DNA from: Argopecten irradians
Lineage: Eukaryota; Mollusca; Bivalvia; Pectinida; Pectinidae
DNA: 64,000 bases
NCBI RefSeq assembly: GCF_041381155.1
Contig: NC_091139.1
Coordinates: forward strand, 10,602,383 to 10,666,382
Direction of reading: 5' to 3'
Below are positions 36,986 to 48,800 of this stretch, one piece after another. The first letter of the stretch is position 1, and each line of letters opens with the position of its first letter. A program made the position numbers and the translations under genes. Under the pieces are notes generated by a model that worked only from the letters and a program-made list of their open reading frames with translations, had not been told where the DNA came from and made no database searches.

Positions 36986-37972
36986 GAACAAAGAAATAAT
37001 ATGTATTAAAATTGTACTTTGTATTTTATAAGCCGCATGGCTTACAAAAATAAACAAATTGAATTGACGTGGGAATTTGATGAAAGCGAGACAAAATGGT
37101 CACTTTTTTTTGCAATTGTGCAGCACATTTTACGCACAGTTTGTTCGATATGTAGGTTTTTATGTGATGAGAAGAATTATTTTAAATTTGTGTCCATCTC
37201 ATGTGATATTTTTTTTGCTCACCCAGACTCGTAAAGCGTAACTTATCAGACATGTTTTATAAAATGTCATATAAAATGAACACTCATTCCAGATCCTTTA
37301 TCGACGACTTTTTAAAAAAAAAGAACAATGCGTTGCCGAAGAGTAAGCGCTCACTGCTAAATAACGAATCCAGGTAAGGTTACAACCTCAAATCAAAATC
37401 GAGCGCTGATAGCAGAATTAAGTTGATAATCAATTAATTAATTAATCAATAATTGATATTACAATGAGTGTATAACGCATCTTCGGTACTATCACAGCAA
37501 ATAACCGATAAAACAGCACTTGTGTCCAATTCGGATGACAAACAGTGTACAATTTGTCGTTTATCATCAATTTTCGCACCAGACGCAAATGTTCACCCTA
37601 ATTTCGATGGCGTAGATTGTAATGATAAGGGGCTTAATCCTACCTTTTTGTGTCGTTTTTTTAGCAAAACAATAAGTATATATTAAAATAAATAATATAA
37701 AATCAATAATCAGTCAAAAAATGATACGGATTTATAATACGATTTGATACGACTTAATACGACATATAATGGATGCAGGCTTTTAGCCTCTATATCCATA
37801 TCAATATTACATGAATTCAATGATACAATGATACAATAATTACTACTTCTAGTGTAATTGTAAATGTTCTTTGTATCCATATTCTTCTTCTCGCTATATG
37901 TAGAGTATACGGTATATATAATATATACTTGTAATTTAATATTCATGTTCAGTTAATAAGCATGTATTAAAG
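36986..37972. other. Region right of the array; weak ORFs only
   Basis: Two short frames are open: one from about 37034 (MAYKNKQIELTWEFDESETK) and one at 37468-37686 with a CTICR and DGVDC spacing. Neither has a clear partner exon or recognisable family. They may be exons of an unknown gene or chance. An ATTA/ATTAATCA run lies near 37430-37450. Confidence 0.3.
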
Positions 37973-38175
37973 TTAAAATGTTTGTTGACAGTTTCTCCAA
38001 TGATTATCTAAAAGAATTTCAAATTTCTTGACATCTGTTGCATCAATAACATGCTGGGGGAAATTGTTCCAGGTATCTACAACTCTATAAGAAAAAAACC
38101 GTTCCCAGTTGGTATCATTATCTATTAGATTCAGTATTATTATTTCAGTATTCTCTTAGAGGTAAAACGTCTTTA
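37973..38175 (-). mobile_element. 3' end fragment of a LINE ORF2
   Basis: Minus-strand frame ending ...NWERFFSYRVVDTWNNFP, then QHVIDATDVKKFEILLDNHW and stop. The F-F-S-x-R-V-V-x-x-W-N-x-(F/L)-P pattern is typical of the C-terminal end of CR1/jockey-type LINE polyproteins. No RT lies beside it, so it is a 5'-truncated stub of about 200 bp. Confidence 0.7.
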
Positions 38176-39022
38176 ATTTCTATAGAGCATCGTGCCTTTC
38201 TAATTCAGAATGCAGTTGTTATCGTAAAGCTTTAGATTTTCTATTTACCCATTAGAGGGGAGCTAACTCCTATATATTACCCTATATATCAATGACATTG
38301 TCATATGAAGATAATATCTGTGATTTTAAAACAACACAAAGAACTACACGGTCGATACACCTGAAGTAATCATGATCGTTTAACAAAGGAGTTGTTTGTC
38401 TGCATGGGCATTGTAACTGATACTATCTTTATAATGTTATATTGGAATAGACACTGCCAATACTATAAAGACAGTATACCTGTTTGATTTACACCTGTGC
38501 GAAGGGACGATACATGTCAATATTGATATTTATGTGAGGTTTTTCGGATATTTTGTGGTTTTAAGAAAACTTGTCTACAAAGGAATTACAATGTCATTGA
38601 TCCAGAACAGTTTTCTTAACCGACCGGGTTAAGATAGTAAGTATATCACTGACATATCAGAATATAATTAATACAACTTCATGTTATATTTATATAAATC
38701 CATGTCTGCTATCGCGCATTATGTAGTTTGTCTGCAAAGCTCTGGCATCTATATATACTCAAGTTTCAAAATGAAAGACAGTTTTAATGCTTAAATAAAG
38801 TAAAATAAATATTCATACATTTTTCACAGAGAGGAGTATTTAACGTCTAACGTACCAAATGAAAAGCCACTTAAAGTAGAGTCACTGCTAAATAGTTACA
38901 TGTATGAATAACTGTCCATTATGGATGACATGTTTAAGTGTTGCCCTTTTAAAAAGTATATATCCAGGGTAGGAAAATTTTAATGAGGAAAATAAATAAC
39001 TTTGTACAGTTAAACTATTTAA
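38176..39022. other. Intergenic, nothing recognised
   Basis: AT-rich sequence with no supported gene. Confidence 0.4.
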
Positions 39023-39405
39023 AGATGCTCCACCGCTTGACAAGAAAGCAAAAATCAATAAACATCATTTGAACAGATGATTGGTTGTTCAATTCGTGTA
39101 TATATATGCCTAAATTTACACAACAAATATTTATGTAATAATTTTATTTACAGCCTTTGGTTACATGCCACATACAGTACTTCATTCCATATATTATATA
39201 GTGCCACGTAAAATTTTTTCGTGGATTGCAATTATTATTTTTCCATATATTAAACATTATAGTAAATTAGTAAGCTTACAAACTTTTCAATGGTGGTAAT
39301 GTGTAAAGTAAGTAACTTTTGATAAACTGAAGAAAAATACTAAAGTCGTCTGCTCCTTTGGTTTTGATAGTGAAAAAATACCATTTGTCAGCGGGTGGAG
39401 CATCT
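39023..39405. mobile_element. TIR MITE, AGATGCTCCACCGC family
   Basis: Left end AGATGCTCCACCGC and right end GGTGGAGCATCT, about 383 bp. Left flank TTAA; right flank decayed to TTCA. More diverged than the copies in the array, so older. It lies about 380 bp before the start of the microexon gene. Confidence 0.78.
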
Positions 39406-39786
39406 TTCACGAAAATCATCATTATTTAGTGAATATTGATCAATTAATACCTTTATCATTCAGTGTTTGAAACAAGACTAGCGTATACACATTGTCACTA
39501 CTATATATAAGTTTATAATGTGTGTCATGTGGTAGTATATACATACGGCTAGTATTTAATCGGTATCTTAGATAAAAAATGTTAAACAATATCTATGTAT
39601 TCATATCACCGCTAGAAAATAGAACTGCGTGTTATTATATGGAGAGGGCTATATAGGATTTGCCTGCTGCCAAATCCAAGTGAAATCTTCTAGATTTAAT
39701 ACCGTATTTTTCGAAAGTGCAATTAAATTGAATATTTTGATAGGACCTACCACTACCGTGCATTTGAGATCTATTCGTAACGAAGG

Positions 39787-39820
39787 ATGGGAAGCGGGAG
39801 CTCCAAGTCTGAAGAGAAAG
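39787..39820 (+). CDS. Microexon gene, exon 1 (start, N-myristoylation motif)
   Basis: ATG GGA AGC GGG AGC TCC AAG ends in donor GTAAAT at 39821 and gives MGSGSSKSEEK. Gly2, Ser6 and Lys7 fit the consensus for N-terminal myristoylation. A TATATA at 39650-39655 lies about 135 bp upstream. A different frame is also open across this exon but would not join exon 2 in phase. Confidence 0.65.
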
Positions 39821-42800
39821 GTAAATATTGAAAATACGACATTACAACTATACATCAATATTTCCCATCTACTATTTTCTCCAAATTGAATGTCAAAGTA
39901 AAAAAATAATGTAAATATATTATTCCACGAATAAGAAAATATGAGTGTTTTGTCATTATTCTCAATTATATTCAGATCAATATAATCTGAAACGAGGAGT
40001 TGATTTTACAAACAGTTGTTCAGGTTAAGCCTGTGGTGGTCGAGAAACCAAAATTCACATACAAAAAAACTATGCCAACACGGCCAGAAAGCTCTGCATC
40101 GGAGGACTCGACAAAGGAACCGGAAAAACCTAAAGGAACGCCCCCTCCTCCGGTGGTCAAGTGGGAAGGTGATTTCCGGTGTAGGGGCCTTGGTGATGGT
40201 AGATTTTAAGATGGTGAATAGTGTAGCTAAGGGAAACGTCAAAGCTAAAAATTTACTAATTATCATATGTTTCGTTAGCTTAGAGGTGAGAAAATGTTGG
40301 AAAAAGGCGGATAAAATTTTAGTTTAGCCTTAGCAGCTTCAACTAGTTCTGCGAAATCTCAAGAAGACATTAAGTGTTATTTTAAACCAAATGTTTACGG
40401 TGTCGGATGTGTTTAAATTGTTGGTAAAGGTATTTGTTATCACATAAATAGGAATAGAATTCAAAAACAGGTGGTGGTTTGTGTACAACTATTAATAACT
40501 TGTCAATTTTTATTAACTGTGAACTCTCTTTCGCCTCCTTTTTGCCGTCAATGTTAAAGAGAAGGCAGACGATTTATAAGTGGACTTTTTACCACTCGTC
40601 AAGTATTGTACATAGTCCATATCTGACTCGGTATGGGTCATTCTCTTTGTCTTTTTGGAATCTTAGCTACGTTTATTGTAAACCATAAGTTCATATGATT
40701 ATGCTATGTCATGACATTTGTCTATATTTATTAATTTCCTGAAGGTTATTTGTAAGAAAATATATCGATTAATTATGTGATGTTTCATTTCAGAGTAAGA
40801 TAATGCTATTGCAGTTTGGGTGTGATTAAGCAAATAAAAGTATTTTGAAATAAGGTCTGTAATATGTCGTAACAATTTTAATGATTAATCGTTTAAATAG
40901 GAGAGAAACAGCGTGAAATCCTTTCTTGATTTTGAAATATATTTGGGATAATCATGATGGAAACTGCAATTATAAGTTAATTAATTTAGTTCAATAATGT
41001 CGAACATTACTAGATGAAAGCACTGTTTCGAGAAAACAAAAAAGCCAAAATTATATTCATAAACTTCGTATCAAAACTACTGTTTTTATGTGTGTGTAGT
41101 TTCAGAAATTTTGGCACAACATGACCAAGAAGAAGAAGAAGGTGATTGTCCGCCATTTATTACATCATTGATATTCGTTTAGATTCAATAAGTATAAGTA
41201 GATACGTATTGATAAGTTCGTAAGTTTCCATTCTTAAATAATAGAACGTGTTGAGTTTTTTGTATTTTGAAATATATTTGGGATAATCATAATGGAAACA
41301 GCAATTATAAGTTAATTAATTTAATTCAATAATGTCGAACATTACTAGATGAAAGCAATGTTTCGAGAAAAGAAAAGAAAATATATTCATAAACTTCGCA
41401 TTAAAACTACTGTTTTTTCATGTGTGTGTATGTTTCAGAAATTTTGGCACAACATGACCAAGAAGAAGAAGGTGATTGTCCGCCATTTATTACATCATTG
41501 ATTATTCGTTTAGATTCAATAAGTATAAGTAGATACGTATTGACTTTAAGTTCGTAAAGTTTCATTCTTAAAAAATAAATGTCTGTGCTGTTTTTAATAG
41601 TGAGATTTTTTGTATTAAATTTCCAGTACAATTATTCATATTTCTTAAATTACCTAGCATATATTTTTCATCAGATGAGAGTACGCTTGATGCTGTATAT
41701 GACTATGTGCTAAATTGTATTGATAAATGTCGTTTTGTGTTTTAGAACCAGAACGTGAACAATTTGTGGGTAAGTAGCCGGGTATAGTGGGATTTTGCAG
41801 GCATATTATATGCGGAAATGTAACAAAGATTGACATAATATCAATACGCTACTGTAAATCGCTTCATACAAATTTTCTCGAATTTATGTATTTGAAAATA
41901 ATAAAAACACGAATTATTGTACATGAGTACACGAGAAAAGTAGTATATTGTATAATTGATTAGTTTTTTACGTATACAAGCAATTGATCGGGAGTTTATC
42001 AATCCACATACATTGTATGCATACTAAATCACAATTTAAAGGACTTTTCTTTTTTACACTTTAGCCCCAAGAGCAACCTTCCCTATCGGTAAGATGCTAG
42101 TTTTAGTTGTTATCTTTCGCTATTTTTTTTTTTTTTGTCATTTTTTTCTTAATTTGTGTAGATGATTATGTTGGTAGATGTCTCGTTTCGATATGGTGCC
42201 GTAAATATATCATATTTGATAAGTAAATGTTTTTTAATGTTTATTATTATTACATCGAAATCCAAATATACGCTCCATTATGTCATTGTGGTTGGAGGAA
42301 AAACTAAACCATTGATTGTATTGTTTTTAACAACTGTGATCTTCAATGATGGCATCCTTCTTATAATGCTTAATACGTTGCTTGTGCAAATATTTGTATG
42401 TTTTGGGAGACTGCTGTATTTTCTTGTTATTTAGACATGCCAATTACACTTTGCCAAATTCATAGCAATGACAAGAAATATATAAGTATTATGAATGATT
42501 TTTTTTCTGGTAGTCTAATCAAGTACATATATATACTGGACACAAGAAATAAAATGACAAACATTTTTAGAAAAAAAATATTGGATATGCAAATAAAAAG
42601 TGATGATGAACTGCTGTGCAGAATAAACAAATAAAAAGTAGTTGAACATTATGACATTTTACATTCACGATGAACGTACGTGTATTCTAATTGATTAATT
42701 TTACAAGGCGGTGTAGCGATAGACTTATGAACTACAATCTGCATGTAATCAGCAAATATTTTTATTATCATTTACAGGTATCGGTCCTTATGCGTCCCTA

Positions 42801-45800
42801 GGTAAGATTTTTAAAATAATTCTTTCATAAGATATCAAATATATCTTTTGGTCACTGAGAATTTATATTGTAGGAAGAATTTAACATTACACCATTTGAT
42901 ATTGTACGACTATAATTCCTGATTCCTCAGTTACTCTGCTTTTGTTAATCTCAATTACTACTTTGACCATTGAAGCAGATATTGTATTGTCATGTCTGTT
43001 GCATTGGTTTTTTCCTCCCACTTCAGGTAAACCACGTAAAAGACCAGGTGAGTCATAAAGGACAGATGCAAAATCTTCTATAATTGTCCTTGCATAATAA
43101 AAGTCTATTATTAGTAAAATTATATATGCCTTAGTAAATGCTGTCAAATTTCTTTAATTGAAATATTGATGCACTGTAAATATATCTCAGCAACATTTTA
43201 CTTCTTAACTGCATATTGGTAAATTTGCTTATTTGAATATTTTTAGTTATCATTTTAACCTTATTAAAATCTGCTTCTTCTTGTGAAATTTCTATACAAA
43301 ACTCGTTTCTTATGAATTTTGTAACTAAATGTTATAATGATTTATAATGCCATGATTTCCTTTCGAAAATGAATACAAAATTATAAGTATTTGTTTTCTT
43401 GTGTAAAGGCGGATTATGGAACAAAATTAATTAACATTTCCTGAAGCAAGAGTCTGATGCAAATGTCTTTGTATTCCAGAAACAAAACTGAAGAAGAGAA
43501 AAACTCCGAAACCAGGTATTTTTAAGCCAATATAAATCGGCAAAATTTTCATATAGATTTGTTTTGTGTGAACAGGGTTAATTACAATATCAGAAAGAAT
43601 TAATTTTAAATCAGAATATTCCTATACCTTCTTCCTCTTCAAATTTCAACCAGTACGTCAAAACTGACATTTTGTGGTGGTCTAAACTGGGCGCTGTCGT
43701 GTGTGACGGTTATGTACGTTTAACATAGCGCTAGATTTTTCCATATTAATGAGGTTTTGTTGAGTGTTTATTTTTGATGATTTCAGAACCAAAAACTGTA
43801 GAAGAATTGTTGATGACCGGTAAGTTTACTAGTTATTCCCCTTTGCATGTACGTTTGTTTGTGACCTGACTGTCGCAGAAATTAATACTATACGTCAGTA
43901 ATGAATTTAATGTCCCATGATAATTGTAAGGTACTACAGGGAAGTTGAAAATATCCTCGGTAATTGTTTTTCAGGATAATTGACACTTGCCTCAAAAGTT
44001 ATTTTCCATTATTTCCGGTAAGGAATAATGTTTACCCGTTTACAAACATCTATTATTCAGTAAAACTCTCTCCCTTATGTACATGCACTTGGTTATAAGT
44101 CGTCGCCTAGGAAAAACGACCCGTACGTCTTTCTCACAAATGATGCATACTTAAAGACTATGAATCACTGAGTTCCTACTCAAACGAGTGTATCTATGCC
44201 AAGTTAAAGAGATACACAATGACAAGACTGAATTGTAAGCCTATTGTCTAAAGAAATTAGTTTCGAGTAATCGTGAAATAAAAAGTAAAAGTGCAATAGT
44301 GATAGTACTTGTAACATAACGCAGAACTACTATTAGAGTATATGTCAGTAAGAAATTAATCTACGGCGATTAATTAATTTAATCATGGTGATATTTCATC
44401 CAGAGAAACTGAAGAGTTTTAGATATAAATTTCCATGTCGTAATTTTCAAGATAGCAAAACCCTTTTTTCTGATATGAAAAAACATGTGCAAGTTAATTC
44501 AAAACAAAGTGATAAAAAAATTCCTCTAAAACCACGTACGTCACCAAGTACACACAGCATTGATATTATATAAGCTGTGTTATTACTGGCACCCACTCAT
44601 CCCTGAACTACACGCTGTCAACATCGGATTCCTTATATAAACTGCACCAAATTATATTCCTTGGAAGATTGTACATTTTAGTTCATTAATACAAAGTAAT
44701 ACAAAATAATGACTAAATATTTGCTATATTGTAGAATATTTTAAGTACATTTTATTTGTATATTTTTAAACAAACTTACTGTTACATAACGGATTATGTT
44801 TTTGTTTACCTTGAAAGACGGCAATCACAAACTTTTTTTCTTAAATGCATTTTTGGACCGCGGTGGCCGAGTGATCACCACTTGGACGCGAGTTCGAATC
44901 CCATATGAAGCTGGTGCATTCAAAGTTTTGAAATTATATTAATCAAAATGGTATTACCACCTTTACTGTATTGTATATTCTTTACTTTTGACATTGTTTC
45001 AGATGACAGTATCTGCCTTAGCGACCACATTTGATCACCTCTTTATCTATTCCTCTTCCTTAGGTTGACAAATGACACTTTATCATACGTTTGAATAAAA
45101 ACCACTTGGCTATATAGATACTTTTCCCTTGTTCATTAATTGGAGAGGTCGTTATAGACAGTTGTACAGTATATGAAATGTGTCGTTATAGTTACATTAT
45201 ATACTTCCCGGTTGTTTTATTAATCTGTTCTCAAGACACACGGTAAATCATTCCTCACACTCCTACGATCGTGGGCGTTGTCATGCCTTCATATGAAATA
45301 AATGCACACTGCATACTATCATATTATCAAGAGAACGGAAACAATATTGCAACATGGATGTTTACCTATAAATATTTTAACAACAACCCTATAAGGCATT
45401 TCACGTCATGATAATGGAATAAATTCTCTATATATATGTACATGTAGGTGTACCAGCTTACATAGTATGGCTAGATTGGTTGTACATATAAATGTATGTT
45501 TTTATTTGTTTCGGTGCCGTTATTGTTCATCCTTGGAATACCATCATGACTATAAACATTACATATTTATGGCTGTTGTATAACGGTTTATGGTACCGTA
45601 ACGTCATTGCTGCTTTTTTTGTTCACAACATCCTTGATTAATTTCATATTTAATACATATACATTTTGTATATCGATAGAGGTCTTCCTTCTTTAAACTA
45701 ACAGAGTAATTTCCTTTTTATAATGCCTTTTGCAAGTGAATTGATAATGGTGATCTAGTGGTTAAAATGTACCAATATTCCAATATATAATACCACGATC

Positions 45801-48800
45801 CTTCCATCTCTGGCCCGCGAGTTCGAATCCTAATTGGGCAGTTGCTGGTACTGACAGTAAGTCGGTGGGTTTTTTCCTGGTACTCCGGCTTTTCTCCTCC
45901 TTACCATGTTCAAAATGAAAAAGAATAACAATAGATAAGATTGAATTTAATTCAATTCGCAGTATTATTTACCTAAATGTTGTATTTCATTCTTCATATT
46001 AATTATGAATGATCATTCCTCTTTTATATTTCGAAAAAAATAGTATTTTAGCAAATGCGGTAAATATCGTACTTGTTTTTTGTAAGATACCATAACATTA
46101 TCGAAGATTTCAAGATTTTATTTAGTTTTTTTATCAAATAGGAAATTTTATACAGGAAATAAAATTTAAAAAATAAAAATGGTCGAATTATCATGTTATG
46201 CATACATTTATCTATATCAATTTAACTTAACCCTTATGATTAAGTAACCATTATCTTTTATGTGTTCATGTTGAGTTCAATAAAGCTTGGTTTATATTTG
46301 TAAGTGAGGTTTAGCTTACGAATATACCAAATGATTGATTACTTTTTGTGTGAATGTTTATAGACTCTGAAGAGGAAGAGGATGAAGAGGAAGAAGTGGA
46401 GGAAGAAAGCAAGGAACTAGAGAACAGTAAGTATGTCAAATATATTATTGATGATGCTGTGGCATGTATATACAGAATAGAAAACAGTAGATATGACAAC
46501 CGTATTATTGTGGGTGCTGTGTTATATATACTAGTGATAGAGTAAGATAGATTACCTATCTGAATACTTCTAATGTTTGAGGCCGCAGCATAATGATTAA
46601 TATAATTTACCATTGGACAGTTGTACGATGTTCATTACAATGGGATTGATCAGCTCAATTCACATTAAGTACTGGAACGTATATTCTAACGGTCAGTGGA
46701 ATGGATATTGAAGAAGCTATAGGTTGCACATAATAATTTTACGGATATACTTAGATAAACGAATGTAATATTCACGTTACACTAAGGGGGGATCTCGTGA
46801 CTAATAAGGTGAGTTGAGATATGACATAATAATATAAATGACGTCTATAAACACAGTATACAGATAATACTTACTTTTTTCATTTTTTTCTCACAAACTC
46901 TTTTTCAGTTTCAGTTCCAAGACCAAAAACTAATCAGGCAGGTACGCCATCCATCTTTTGTACAATAAATCAGAACAATATATATTCTGTAATAGATCGG
47001 CTTCTTTCACGTTATATTCAAATATTTACAGTTTGCACTGACATAGACTCAATAACCATGCTTTCTAGTATTATCAGAGTATAATGGTAGCACAACACGC
47101 GCGCCGATTCTATTGTTACGGGAACAGTCGATGGCGTAGCAACGTGGGGTCATGACCCTACTTTTGGTGGGAACTTATGAATGACTCGATTCCAATCAGC
47201 TGTTCCATCGAATTCGTTGACGATGACAGGAGTGAAAAAATGGGTATTTGGGTATTTCAATTAACAAATATGCAACTGCCGGGAGAATAATTAATATTTA
47301 TTTATGTGAAAAACTGTAAATATAAGGAATATATTTTTATTTTTTTGAGGTTATGAGGGCATAATGATAATGGAGGCCGTGTAAATTTTATGTAGCCCGG
47401 CTTCGCCGGGGTTACATAATTTACACGTGCTCCATTATCATTATAACCTCAACAAAATAAACATCTATTCCTTAATGCAACGATAATGACCTATGAAAAC
47501 TAATACGCTTTCGAAAGTGTTTGTATGTCTGAAAAAATGACATAATGTTTTGTATAAGAAAATAAGCGTACACAGATTTTTTATTGGTAAATACATGGCA
47601 TGTGTGATACTAGGATTGAAATATACGAAGTAAACAGCGTAAAACAGTGAATTAAAATAAGTCATATTCACGTCAATGTGAATATCAATATCGCACCATG
47701 TATCTTACTGATGTCATTATTCATACAAATTATTACTTATGCACTTCTTTTGGTAGAAACACGCGCCACGACTGTTATTACTGTGGTAAACAATGAAGAT
47801 AACAGTGCTGATGATGACGATGATTCAGGTTGGTTATTTATGTTTATTTTGTATGTTTACATACAAATTCATTGTTCTTTTGACAATGTCACTTTATCAT
47901 AATCAAACAGACCAGATGTCATGCATGAACAACATACATTTTACATGTGTTATGACCCATACAGTTATCGAGATGATTATCTGTATATATCATTTGCGTA
48001 TGAATTCATCACGGTTTTAACGAATCTTCAATCTATTGCGACAAAATATCTTTAAAGCCACACTATACGTAACTATCAGCAAAAATTCAAGTTAAATTCG
48101 ACTCCGATATTGTTAGTATTTGTAGTTGAGTTGAAATTAAGATATAGCAAAGAATATTTATAAATGGTTTTTTTAATAACTTTGGTACAGCAGTTGTTGA
48201 AAGTCGATACATGTAAACATGCCTTCATTTTAAACTGGTCGCCAGAAGTTACGATTATTGCCGAACGGAAGTCGGAAGGTTCATGACCCGTGTTTGGAAG
48301 AGTTCGGACAGACGTTACGTAGTTACGGTAGTCACATGACGTTCTCGGCAACAACGTTATACGGTCGGCTAACTTCGGCTTGTTTGACTAAGTGGAACCC
48401 ACCTAGAGATGTTTAATATTTATTTGATTTTTATCAAAATATTTCTAATCATAATCGCTCATCTTGACTTCGATTTAGTCCTGTCTCTGCATGATTTACA
48501 ACAGGATTTTTTTTCGACATTCTTCTAAATCACGAAAAAAATAGAAAGATACGGATATTGGGCCTTTAAGGTAGGTTTCGCCCAACCTAATAAATATTTT
48601 TGTAAAACAGATATACAAACAGAAGAAAAGACGAAACTACATATTTAACATACCTCAATTTAATTTCCTAATGCGTAAGAGGTTGAATAAACATGTCATG
48701 AATACAAAATTGGAGGAAATCCTTGTTTTATAAACGACGAATGACTGACTGGTTAGTATGCAAATGAAGCTGCGATGGTTTGGGTTGTCGAAGTTTCGCC

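Noticed and set aside
37019-37686. Exons of a small Cys-containing protein
   Set aside because: Two frames are open but no consistent splice chain or start could be built.
44855-44925. Possible tRNA gene
   Set aside because: A and B boxes are present but no acceptor stem pairs, and the same head belongs to the SINE family at 54537.
45002-45007. A 6-nt exon (after TTGTTTCAG, before GTATCT) in the large intron of the microexon gene
   Set aside because: It would keep phase and add two Asp, but six bases with a weak donor are too little evidence without RNA.
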